From Hyphomicrobiales bacterium (GTDB lineage Bacteria > Pseudomonadota > Alphaproteobacteria > Micropepsales > Micropepsaceae): a DNA stretch of 6,458 nt. Positions 1-5,748 of the stretch are shown in pieces. The position numbers and the translations under genes are program-made. The stretch is taken from the NCBI GenBank assembly GCA_017849395.1, contig JAFIHO010000376.1, positions 1 to 6,458 of the forward strand. The letters run 5' to 3'. Numbering within the stretch: position 1 is the stretch's first letter; the number at the start of each line of letters is the position of its first letter. Below the pieces are notes generated by a model. That model saw nothing but the letters and a program-made list of their open reading frames with translations. It ran no database searches and had not been told where the DNA came from.

Positions 1-215
1 GTGCGGAACGCACCCAAACACCGGCGCAGACCGGCTGCGGCGGCGCGGTATTCATCAAGGCAGCCCGCCTCTTCGCCGGCGGCATAAAGGAGATTGACAC
101 CCGCCAGGCTGTTTCCATGAACCGGCTCCGGTGCATCATAGGGCCAGAGACAGAAATCCAACGCCGGGTCTTCGGTGCGGGCGCGTTCGGCGGCGAAGGA
201 CAGGAGCGCTGTCAC
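1..215 (-). CDS. Unrecognised protein, N-terminal part only (runs off the left edge), GTG start
   Basis: A reading frame starts on GTG at 215 and stays open for 71 codons to the window edge. It begins VTALLSFAAERARTEDPALD and continues with FCLWPYDAPEPVHGNS and LAGVNLLYAAGEEAGCLDEY. The GTG overlaps the TGA of the preceding gene as GTGA (212-215), the classic arrangement for translational coupling. A purine-rich GGGGGA lies only 3 nt upstream (complement of 219-224), a short but usable ribosome binding site. This coupling and the absence of stops are why I believe the frame is real; upstream of the GTG the region belongs to the previous gene. I do not recognise the family. No signal peptide or membrane segment is visible in this part, so a cytoplasmic protein is likely. 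Its job is probably linked to the 257-residue protein and the TolC channel upstream. The C-terminal part and any catalytic motifs are outside the window. Confidence 0.7.
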   Translation of the reverse strand, partial: MTALLSFAAERARTEDPALDFCLWPYDAPEPVHGNSLAGVNLLYAAGEEAGCLDEYRAAAAGLRRCLGAFR

Positions 216-985
216 AGGTCCCCCGCGCCATGATAAAAAGTGAGAAAAGCGGGCGAGGCCGATACATGACCCAGCGGGTCGTTGCCACTTTCCGCCAGCA
301 CATCCTCGATACCGTCGACGCCGAACAGGGCGGCCGCATCGCGGGCGATGTCGGCGACGTCATTCAGGGTGAGCCCGGCATCGTAGAGACGCAGATCGCA
401 GGAGCGGCGTACGCCGCTGCGCAGAACTTCCAGATAGAAAAGGTCCGAAACCGGCACGCGCGTCAAAGCGCGATCCAGCAGCCTGTCTGCCAATAGAGCG
501 AGGTCCTTGTTGCGCTCAAGCGTGCGCGCCATGTGCTGGCGCAGCCCCAGTTCGTCCAGTCCGTCCAATTTCCAATATTCGTCACGGGCGAAATCGTCGG
601 GGTCGCGGGGCTGCCATTTGAAGCCGTCATGCATGCGAACCCGTGCGCCGTCGGCGGGGGCGGCTTCGCAATAGAGCTTGCACACCGGCAAACCGCGCGG
701 CTCTTCATAGCCCAGATGCAGGAAGCGCATCGTGCGGAGGCTGTCTTCCAGCACGGTACGCAGCGCGCCGGGGAAGCTGAGCGCCAGCAGCCCGTCATTC
801 AGGGCATCGCGGAAGCCGGGACGCGGCGCCAGCGAGATCAGAAAGCGGCGCGCATCAATGCCGGTGGCCGCGATCTTGAAAGACCGCTCCAGCCCCGCGG
901 ACGCACCGGTCCGCCGGGCGACGCGGAGCAGTTCCGCCGCCTCACGGGTCTGGCCGTCACTGTCACTGCGCTTCGGGTCCAGCAT
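212..985 (-). CDS. Unrecognised 257-residue protein coupled to a TolC-family gene
   Basis: This 257-residue protein has no signal peptide and no membrane segment, so it is probably cytoplasmic. I do not recognise the family with confidence. Visible landmarks are a charged start (residues 1-35), FLHLGYEE (88-95), KLYCE (103-107), an aromatic patch at 121-139 (FKWQP, then YWKL), a helical charged stretch (145-172), RRSCDLRLYDAGL (193-205) and a last strand FLTFYHG (247-253) after LGH (238-240). The alternation of strand-like KLYCE and DLRLY segments suggests a mixed alpha/beta soluble domain, possibly an enzyme. A distant likeness to peptide or aromatic prenyltransferase folds crossed my mind from the KLYxE-type strand, but this is too weak to use. 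The ATG at 983-985 lies inside the end of the TolC gene (23-nt overlap) and has no clear ribosome binding site, so it probably depends on ribosomes finishing tolC. Its own stop overlaps the next gene's GTG. Confidence 0.85.
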   Translation of the reverse strand: MLDPKRSDSDGQTREAAELLRVARRTGASAGLERSFKIAATGIDARRFLISLAPRPGFRDALNDGLLALSFPGALRTVLEDSLRTMRFLHLGYEEPRGLPVCKLYCEAAPADGARVRMHDGFKWQPRDPDDFARDEYWKLDGLDELGLRQHMARTLERNKDLALLADRLLDRALTRVPVSDLFYLEVLRSGVRRSCDLRLYDAGLTLNDVADIARDAAALFGVDGIEDVLAESGNDPLGHVSASPAFLTFYHGAGDL

Positions 986-2675
986 CTGCGGTTCGGATCA
1001 GGGTGTCGGATTTGACGGCGGGAACGGCGGACGGCACGGCCGCAGGACGCATGACTGCGGGCGCTGTCTGGACGGCGGCGGCAACCGCTGGCGCGGCAGG
1101 CAGGGCGGCGCGTGGCACCGCGGCGGATGGTACGACAACAGCCACGGCCCGCTGCGCGAGGGCTGGAATGGCGGCCTGCTTCTTTTTGGGGTCGGGCTTT
1201 GGCGCTTCCGGCGTCTTCTGCGCTCCGTCGCGGCGCGGCGTTTCGGGTTGCGCCGCCCTCACGCCTTCGGGAAGGGACGGGATGGCCGCATGGGGACGGT
1301 TGAAGGCATAATTGTCGACATTGACGGGTGGGGCAGTGAGCAGCCGGTTCATCTCGTCCAGGTCGGCGATGTCGAGCAGGCCCACGGCATGGCGCAACTT
1401 CAATGTGTCGAGCGCATAGTCATAGCGCGCGCGCACATACAGGGCGCGCGCCAGGAACAGATCGCGCTGGGCATCCAGCACATCGATGTTGCTCGCGGCG
1501 CCGGAATTGAACGCCTGGTTCAATTGCGTAACCACTTCCTGCTGGGCGCGCAGCGATGCGCCCAGCGCGCTGACCTGCGAGGCAGCCGTGCGAATGCCGT
1601 CCACCGCCGCCTCGGTTTCGCGCGCCACTTCACGGCCGGTCCGATCTTCCTCAGCACGGGCCTTGCCGTATAGGCTGTCCGCCTCGCGGATTTTGGAGGA
1701 AGTCTCGCCGCCTTCGTATATCGGCACATTCAGCTTCACCATCGCGCCGGTTTCCTCGACATCGCTGCCGCCGCCGAACAGCGAGCCCTGGGTACGATGC
1801 CGGTTCTGGAACAGCTGGAGCGAGGCGTTGGGATACCAGCCGGACCGCTCGATCTCGACCTGCTGGTGGCCGCGCTCGCTGGCCTCGATCGCCGCCTTGA
1901 TGCGGGGATTGTTCTTGCGCGCCAGTTCCAGCCAGTGCGCCGGATCTTCGGGATCGAGGGGCTTGATCTGCAATTGTCCGGATAGGCCGTTCAAGGATTG
2001 GGGTGTTGCGCCCGTGACCTGGCGCAGCCCAGCCACGGCGTCGCGCACGGCGGCATCGGCCTGGGCCTGCTTGGCCTCGCTCTGCAGGTAGCGTGCCTGG
2101 GCGTCCATCAGTTCGGCGGTACGGGCGGCGCCGCCGCGCTGGCGGCTTTGCACCAGGTCGAAATGCTCCTTCAGGGCGCGGCTTTCGGCATGGGCGGCGT
2201 CGGCTGTTTCGATAGCGGCCAGAACGGTGAAGTAGCGTTCGACCGCGCGCAGCAGCAGGTCCTGCTTGGCCGCCTCGAACTGGGCGTTGGACTGGCGCAC
2301 CTGGGCGCGCGCAGCCTTCAAGTTGGCCCAGCTGGAGTAGTTGAAGAGCGGCTGTTCCAGGGTGACGTCATAGCCATAGGTCGGATAGGTGGTGCTGCCC
2401 ACGGCATACACGGTGTTGTCGCTGGACAGGATGTTCTGATTGACCTGCTGAAAATTGGTGCCTGCCCGCACATGGGGCATGAAGCGCGCCCAGGCCTGCG
2501 TGGTCGCTTCGGCATCGGCCTGGTTCTGGAATTTCGCGGACTGGAACTGCGGATCGCTATCCTGAGCCTGCTTGACGATATCCATCAAGCCTTCGGCGCA
2601 GGCTGGCCATGCAGCCGTCGCCATCAGAATAGTGAACGCCCATCGACCCGCTCGCGCGCGGCAGCCCGTCGTCAT
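963..2675 (-). CDS. TolC-family outer-membrane efflux/type I secretion channel with Ala/Pro-rich C-terminal tail
   Basis: This 570-residue protein belongs to the outer membrane efflux protein (OEP, TolC) family, trimeric channels that pass substrates from an inner-membrane pump across periplasm and outer membrane. Residues 1-27 form a Sec signal peptide: Arg-rich start, hydrophobic FTILMATAAW, cleavage after ACA before EGL. Two OEP repeats follow, roughly 28-225 and 245-437. The first carries the typical beta-barrel strand YGYDVTLEQPLFNYSSWANL (100-119) and a long helix through 120-215; the second carries MVKLNVPIYEGGETSSKIRE (312-331) and the helix containing SNIDVLDAQRDLFLARALY (395-413). 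The canonical domain ends near MNRLL (442-446). A low-complexity tail of about 124 residues follows, rich in Ala, Pro and Val, with a PDPKKKQ basic patch; TolC C-termini face the periplasm. The start fits the signal peptide and has a weak GGGGTGGG ribosome site. It is the first gene of a coupled run of three. No adaptor or ABC gene is adjacent, so the partner pump is unknown. Confidence 0.93.
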   Translation of the reverse strand: MTTGCRARAGRWAFTILMATAAWPACAEGLMDIVKQAQDSDPQFQSAKFQNQADAEATTQAWARFMPHVRAGTNFQQVNQNILSSDNTVYAVGSTTYPTYGYDVTLEQPLFNYSSWANLKAARAQVRQSNAQFEAAKQDLLLRAVERYFTVLAAIETADAAHAESRALKEHFDLVQSRQRGGAARTAELMDAQARYLQSEAKQAQADAAVRDAVAGLRQVTGATPQSLNGLSGQLQIKPLDPEDPAHWLELARKNNPRIKAAIEASERGHQQVEIERSGWYPNASLQLFQNRHRTQGSLFGGGSDVEETGAMVKLNVPIYEGGETSSKIREADSLYGKARAEEDRTGREVARETEAAVDGIRTAASQVSALGASLRAQQEVVTQLNQAFNSGAASNIDVLDAQRDLFLARALYVRARYDYALDTLKLRHAVGLLDIADLDEMNRLLTAPPVNVDNYAFNRPHAAIPSLPEGVRAAQPETPRRDGAQKTPEAPKPDPKKKQAAIPALAQRAVAVVVPSAAVPRAALPAAPAVAAAVQTAPAVMRPAAVPSAVPAVKSDTLIRTADAGPEAQ

Positions 2676-2689
2676 TCAGCCCACCCCGA

Positions 2690-2704
2690 CCGGCGTTTTG
2701 CCGG
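2690..2704. promoter_or_regulatory. Small hairpin just upstream of the tolC start
   Basis: CCGGC (2690-2694) and GCCGG (2700-2704) are inverted repeats around a GTTTT loop, about 15 nt before the tolC ATG on the minus strand. In the mRNA this would be a short GC stem close to the ribosome site and could lower or tune translation. A 5-bp stem is common by chance in GC-rich DNA, so the role is inferred. Confidence 0.35.
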
Positions 2705-2726
2705 CTCGACATTAAAGCCGCGCCTG

Positions 2727-2741
2727 CCCGATAATGTCGGG
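2727..2741. promoter_or_regulatory. Inverted repeat CCCGA-N5-TCGGG in the tolC leader
   Basis: CCCGA (2727-2731) and TCGGG (2737-2741) flank the AT-rich centre TAATG. The dyad lies about 52-66 nt upstream of the tolC start. An AT-rich core between GC arms is compatible with a repressor operator or an RNA hairpin in the leader. There is no T-run on the tolC side, so it is not a terminator for that direction. Confidence 0.35.
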
Positions 2742-2769
2742 ACTTTTCCGCCGCTTTTCCCAACAGCCC

Positions 2770-2790
2770 GACCTTCGCGCCCCGAAGGTC
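2770..2790. promoter_or_regulatory. Perfect 8-bp inverted repeat (hairpin or operator) upstream of tolC
   Basis: GACCTTCG (2770-2777) and CGAAGGTC (2783-2790) match perfectly around a 5-nt loop CGCCC. It is the strongest dyad in the divergent region and lies about 95 nt upstream of the tolC ATG. Neither side is followed by a T-tract in the sense needed for a terminator: the plus-strand flank is A-rich and the minus-strand flank is G-rich. The simplest reading is a regulator binding site or a structured 5' leader of the tolC mRNA. Function is inference. Confidence 0.45.
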
Positions 2791-3223
2791 CTAAAAATCA
2801 ATAAAATAGACGTCCCCCGATTAGGAGACTGTACACCGTAACATATCCCCGACGGGTTGGAAGTTTGCCAGCCAAAAAAAGCTCGGCGTAATGAATCCGC
2901 GCACACCTGTCGTTAAGGTTCGCGCGGCTGGGGCCGGAACAGGATGTGGATCAGAAACGGCATTCCCCGGGGTGCGCCCGCCTTCAGGCTGCGCCATGAC
3001 TGCGTTAACCTTTGCAGGGCCACCAGCCATGGTCATGTAGAGCACTGAAATCTCTATCACTTGAAATTCGTTAACGTGGAACTCCGTACACGGGAGATCG
3101 GATTGCGCATGTGCGCGCCGCCATCTTTCCGCCTGCCGCTCGTGCACAGATTTTTTCGTGCGTTTTCAGTCCGTTGTGACTTGGCAATTCGGCCACAGGA
3201 CAACATGCTTCGTTGCCAGGCAT

Positions 3224-3240
3224 CGTGCCGCGATGGCACG
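3224..3240. promoter_or_regulatory. Inverted repeat CGTGCC-N5-GGCACG upstream of the small orphan gene
   Basis: Perfect 6-bp arms CGTGCC (3224-3229) and GGCACG (3235-3240) flank the loop GCGAT, about 75 nt before the ATG at 3315. It could be an operator for the rightward genes or a leader hairpin. The evidence is only the symmetry. Confidence 0.3.
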
Positions 3241-3300
3241 GTTCTGCGTGTTGGTGTATTGGTAATAAGGGTGTTCACCAAAAGCCGAATACGGCGTGGT

Positions 3301-3306
3301 GGGGAG
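3301..3306 (+). promoter_or_regulatory. Ribosome binding site fixing the start of the 120-residue gene
   Basis: GGGGAG lies 8 nt before the ATG at 3315-3317. It is one of the better Shine-Dalgarno matches in the window and supports 3315 over an upstream in-frame ATG at 3213 and an ATG at 3321. An ATG at 3307 is followed by a stop within five codons. Confidence 0.6.
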
Positions 3307-3314
3307 ATGAAACG

Positions 3315-3677
3315 ATGCTGATGAGCGAACTGGAACGGCGCGCGCAGATCGAAGAGACATGGGCGCGGCGCCAAGTTTATGCCGCCTCGATGGCGGACGA
3401 GCGCATGGCCGAATATGTCGCCCGCCGCGACCTGGCCCGGCTGGGCAGTTATGGCTTCCCCGAGCCCGCCCCGCCGCGTCGGCCCACTGCACGTCCTGTT
3501 GTGCAGCCCACGGGCGGATTCACGCTTCCCGCCTTCCCGCCGCGGCAGGTCGCCATCGCCCATTATGCCCGCAGTGCATCGCCCGACAGCATGGCCGCAT
3601 TGATGGAAGGGTTGCGCAGCCTCACCTCCGGCGCGCCTGCTTATGCGGGCCGCAGCGAGCCTCGCAAACGGGACTGA
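3315..3677 (+). CDS. Small hypothetical protein, 120 residues
   Basis: I do not recognise this protein. It has 120 residues, no cysteine, no signal peptide and no membrane segment. The N-terminal part (residues 1-45, MLMSELERRAQIEETWARRQ onward) is strongly charged and predicted helical. A Pro/Arg-rich linker follows (48-75, EPAPPRRPTARP), then a shorter helical stretch SPDSMAALMEGLRSLTSG (89-106) and a basic end EPRKRD. The start at 3315 is chosen for the GGGGAG ribosome site 8 nt upstream; an upstream in-frame ATG exists at 3213 but has no such site. The good ribosome site, GC-rich third codon positions like those of the neighbours and a position at the head of the rightward genes favour a real gene. 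It precedes the exporter gene by 99 bp, so the two may be co-transcribed; a regulatory or accessory role is speculation. Confidence 0.65.
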   Translation: MLMSELERRAQIEETWARRQVYAASMADERMAEYVARRDLARLGSYGFPEPAPPRRPTARPVVQPTGGFTLPAFPPRQVAIAHYARSASPDSMAALMEGLRSLTSGAPAYAGRSEPRKRD

Positions 3678-3678
3678 A

Positions 3679-3750
3679 GCATCCGCGCTGGATGCAAGCC
3701 TGCCGGGCAGGAAATCCGCTGTATTTCCCCGGCAAACAGGGTTATTGCCG
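3679..3750 (+). promoter_or_regulatory. Cluster of four adjacent hairpins in the leader of the exporter gene
   Basis: Four short inverted repeats follow one another in this 72-nt stretch: GCATCC/GGATGC (3679-3684 with 3690-3695), CCTGC/GCAGG (3699-3703 with 3707-3711), GGAAAT/ATTTCC (3710-3715 with 3723-3728) and CGGCAA/TTGCCG (3730-3735 with 3745-3750). The second and third share two bases and could be alternative structures. There is no T-tract, so this is not an ordinary terminator. The exporter start 26 nt further on has no Shine-Dalgarno sequence. A structured RNA leader or attenuator controlling the exporter is the obvious hypothesis. The loop sequences do not match the riboswitch classes I can recall by eye, including mini-ykkC with its ACGR loops. 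Confidence 0.45.
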
Positions 3751-3776
3751 CAAAAGCGTCCCGCCCGAACCCGCCA

Positions 3777-5216
3777 ATGGCCAAGCCCCATTTCCGCACC
3801 GTCGCCCTGATTATCGGGGCCGCGATGTTCATGGAGCATCTGGACGGCACGGTTCTGGCCACCGCCCTGCCCAGCATGGCGCGCGATCTGGGCGTTACCG
3901 CGCCCAACATGTCCATCGCGCTGACGTCTTATCTCATCAGCCTGGCCATCTTCATTCCGGCCAGCGGCAAGATCGCCGACCGATTCGGCAACCGCTCGGT
4001 GTTCCGCGCCGCGATCATCGCCTTTACCCTGGGTTCGATCCTGTGCGCCCAGTCGCCCAACCTGCCCTTCCTGGTGATCGCGCGGTTCTTGCAGGGTATT
4101 GGCGGCGCGCTGATGATGCCGGTCGGTCGGCTGGTGTTGCTGCGCAGCGTCGAGAAGCGCGACATGGTGTCGGCTATGAGCTGGGTCCTGATCCCCGCGC
4201 TGGTCGGGCCGATCATAGGGCCGCCCTTTGGCGGCTTCATCGTCACCTATCTGGACTGGCGCTGGATCTTCTACATCAACGTGCCCATCGGCATCCTGGG
4301 TGCGGTGCTGGTCAGTCTCTATATCGAGGAGACGCGCGGCGAGCCGCCCAAGAATTTCGACATTCCCGGCATGTTGCTGTCCGGCCTGTCGCTTGGGGCG
4401 CTGCTGTTCAGCTTCGAACTTTCCAGCCATGCGGGGGAATGGAAGCTGGCGCTGTCGCTGTTCGCCACCGGCATCCTGGCGGGAGCTGTCTATCTGTTCC
4501 ATGCCGCCCGCACGAAAGAGCCCATTCTGGATCCCACCCTGATGCAGGTGCCCAGCTTTGGTCTTTCCATCGTGGCGGGTGCCATCACCCGCATCACCCA
4601 GGGCGCGCAGCCCTTTCTGCTGCCGCTGATGTTCCAGATCGGTTTCGGTTACAGCGCCATCCAAAGCGGGCTGATGACGCTTTCCACGGCCGCAGGGTCT
4701 TTCGCCATGAAGGCGTTCGCGCCGCGCATCCTGCGCCGCTATGGCTATCGCGACAGCATGATTGTGGGCGGCGTGATCTCGACGCTGGGTTATGCGGCTT
4801 GCGCCTTCTTCCGGCCGGAATGGCCGGTGGCGGCGATTTTCGGCGTGCTGGTGTTCGCCAGCTTCGCCATGTCGTTCCAGTTCACCGCCTACAACACTAT
4901 CGCCTATGACAATATAACGCCCGAGCGGCTGTCGTCGGCCACCAGCTTCTACACCACCTTCCAGCAACTGATGCTGTCGGTGGGCGTGTGCGCGGGGGCG
5001 GCGGCGTTGCAGGCAGGGATGCTGATCCACGGACATTCCGCGCCCGCCATGAGCGATTTTTCCGTCGCCTTCTTCGCGGTAACGGCGGTGTCGATAACCT
5101 CCTACTTCGTCAACCGGCGCTTCGCGCATGATGCCGGGACAGAATTCAGCGGCCACACGCCGCGCACATGGCCCGCGCGCCAGGCGTTGAAAGACCCGCG
5201 CGGGCTTCAGCCTTAA
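3777..5216 (+). CDS. DHA2-family (EmrB/QacA type) MFS exporter, 14 transmembrane segments
   Basis: This 479-residue inner-membrane protein is a proton-driven major facilitator of the drug:H+ antiporter 2 (EmrB/QacA) type, which exports toxic or endogenous small molecules. Hydrophobic segments are spaced for 14 helices, about 8-30, 44-62, 74-91, 97-118, 131-156, 163-183, 197-214, 222-241, 261-283, 292-310, 326-345, 349-369, 391-412 and 427-445. Family signatures are visible: EHLDGTVLATALP in helix 1 (20-32) with the family acidic residue D23, motif A GKIADRFGNR (64-73) between helices 2 and 3, the antiporter motif C region LVGPIIGPPFGG (142-153) in helix 5, and WRWIFYINVPIG (161-172). Length is normal for the family. 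The ATG at 3777 fits the usual short N-terminus, although the upstream sequence is pyrimidine-rich without a ribosome site. Substrate cannot be read from sequence. No EmrA-type adaptor is adjacent, though a TolC-type channel is divergently encoded. Confidence 0.93.
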   Translation: MAKPHFRTVALIIGAAMFMEHLDGTVLATALPSMARDLGVTAPNMSIALTSYLISLAIFIPASGKIADRFGNRSVFRAAIIAFTLGSILCAQSPNLPFLVIARFLQGIGGALMMPVGRLVLLRSVEKRDMVSAMSWVLIPALVGPIIGPPFGGFIVTYLDWRWIFYINVPIGILGAVLVSLYIEETRGEPPKNFDIPGMLLSGLSLGALLFSFELSSHAGEWKLALSLFATGILAGAVYLFHAARTKEPILDPTLMQVPSFGLSIVAGAITRITQGAQPFLLPLMFQIGFGYSAIQSGLMTLSTAAGSFAMKAFAPRILRRYGYRDSMIVGGVISTLGYAACAFFRPEWPVAAIFGVLVFASFAMSFQFTAYNTIAYDNITPERLSSATSFYTTFQQLMLSVGVCAGAAALQAGMLIHGHSAPAMSDFSVAFFAVTAVSITSYFVNRRFAHDAGTEFSGHTPRTWPARQALKDPRGLQP

Positions 5217-5674
5217 GGGACGGCAAGGACAGATGCATCGGCTTCGGGCCAATTCCGGATCAGCGGTACGTATCGGGCGAGATCATGGAGCAGCCGCCCA
5301 AGGTGGTGCGGGTTCTGCATTCGCTTGTGCCGCGCGTGTATGCCGATGGCAATGAATTGGCGGGCATCCGCTCGCCACTGCTGGAAGCGCCGCTGGGTAC
5401 CTATACCGGATGGAATGTGGCGGCGGCAGGTTTCGAGGCCGGACGGTTTTGCGGCAACAATGGCGGTTACATCCCCTTTGCGGCCACACGGTCCGAACGA
5501 ATGGCGACTGGCGATCCGCGACTGTCGGTCGAGGAACGCTACCCGACCCATGACGCCTATGTGGCGAAGGTGAAGGAAGCCGCCGGTCGGCTAGTGGCGC
5601 AGCACTATCTGCTGGCTGATGACGCCGAACGGATGGTGCAACAGGCACGGGAGAGCAAGGTTCCCGCCCCCTAG
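5168..5674 (+). pseudogene. 3' remnant of an alpha/beta-hydrolase-domain gene (PF20091-type)
   Basis: The frame encodes the C-terminal part of the large, mostly uncharacterised alpha/beta hydrolase domain family (Abhydrolase_10 type, usually several hundred residues). Recognisable family hallmarks are LVPRVYADGNELAGIRSP, PLGTYTGWNVAA, GGYIPFAATRSERMATGDPR and SVEERYPTHDAYVAKV, followed by the usual final helix. Likeness begins near DGKDRCIGFGPIPDQRY, at about 5219, directly after the exporter stop at 5216. The first 17 codons from the ATG at 5168 lie inside the exporter gene in another frame and are not family sequence. The N-terminal portion, including where the nucleophile-elbow serine should be, is absent, so hydrolase activity is not expected. 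The remainder has no stop or frameshift, so the loss is recent or the piece is still made; an internal ATG at 5285 follows GGGCGAG and could give a 129-residue product. The full-length interpretation is excluded, because nothing upstream encodes the missing part. Confidence 0.75.
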
Positions 5675-5692
5675 TCTATCGACCCGTACAGT

Positions 5693-5717
5693 GCAACCGT
5701 TTTCAAATCCCCCCGTT
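5693..5717 (+). promoter_or_regulatory. Putative EcfG (general stress sigma factor) promoter for the hemerythrin gene
   Basis: GCAAC (5693-5697), a 16-nt spacer and CGTT (5714-5717) match the alphaproteobacterial EcfG/RpoE2 promoter (GGAAC, 16-17 nt, CGTT) with one mismatch in the -35 element. A start point 6-8 nt after the -10 element would leave a 5' leader of about 25 nt before the ATG at 5749. The position, between the previous stop at 5674 and the gene, is right for its own promoter. The match is by eye only. Confidence 0.5.
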
Positions 5718-5737
5718 GAGTGTGCAGGTATTCCAGC

Positions 5738-5742
5738 GGGAG
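5738..5742 (+). promoter_or_regulatory. Ribosome binding site of the hemerythrin gene
   Basis: GGGAG lies 6 nt before the ATG at 5749-5751, a canonical Shine-Dalgarno spacing that fixes this start. Confidence 0.6.
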
Positions 5743-5748
5743 TGACAA

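Larger units (their letters stand above)
2676..3314. other. Divergent intergenic region without a convincing gene
   Basis: About 640 bp separate the leftward tolC run from the rightward genes. Frames open here (for example minus-strand 2821-3147 and 2712-2906) have no recognisable domain, no good ribosome site and overlap one another in different frames, so I do not call them. The region must hold promoters for both directions, but I could not find a convincing sigma-70 pair for either. It contains several short hairpins, listed separately, and three copies of CGTTAA, at 2911-2916, 3003-3008 and 3069-3074. The last lies within the palindrome CGTTAACG (3069-3076). Confidence 0.7.

Noticed and set aside
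956..968. Short tandem repeat GTCACT x2 at the end of the TolC gene
   Set aside because: Two 6-nt copies are within chance expectation and do not alter the overlap arrangement.
732..1673. A 313-codon plus-strand frame opposite the tolC tail
   Set aside because: It is Gly/Arg-rich antisense of the Ala/Pro-rich tail and of the 257-residue gene, both better supported.
2770..2790. Transcription terminator reading of the 8-bp inverted repeat
   Set aside because: Neither strand has a T-tract after the stem; the plus-strand flank is A-rich and the minus-strand flank is G-rich.
3078..3098. GGAAC-like box followed by CGGATT as a second EcfG promoter
   Set aside because: The -10 element does not match CGTT and the position is over 200 nt from the nearest start.
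2821..3147. A 108-codon minus-strand frame in the divergent region
   Set aside because: It has no recognisable domain and no ribosome binding site, and its composition resembles non-coding sequence.
3359..4909. A 516-codon plus-strand frame overlapping the exporter gene
   Set aside because: It is an out-of-frame shadow of the DHA2 exporter, Arg/His/Pro-rich with no membrane or domain pattern.
3057..5252. A 731-codon open frame on the minus strand opposite the exporter and small gene
   Set aside because: It is the antisense shadow of well-supported plus-strand genes in GC-rich DNA; its composition (His, Arg, Gln-rich) is typical of such shadows and no domain is visible.
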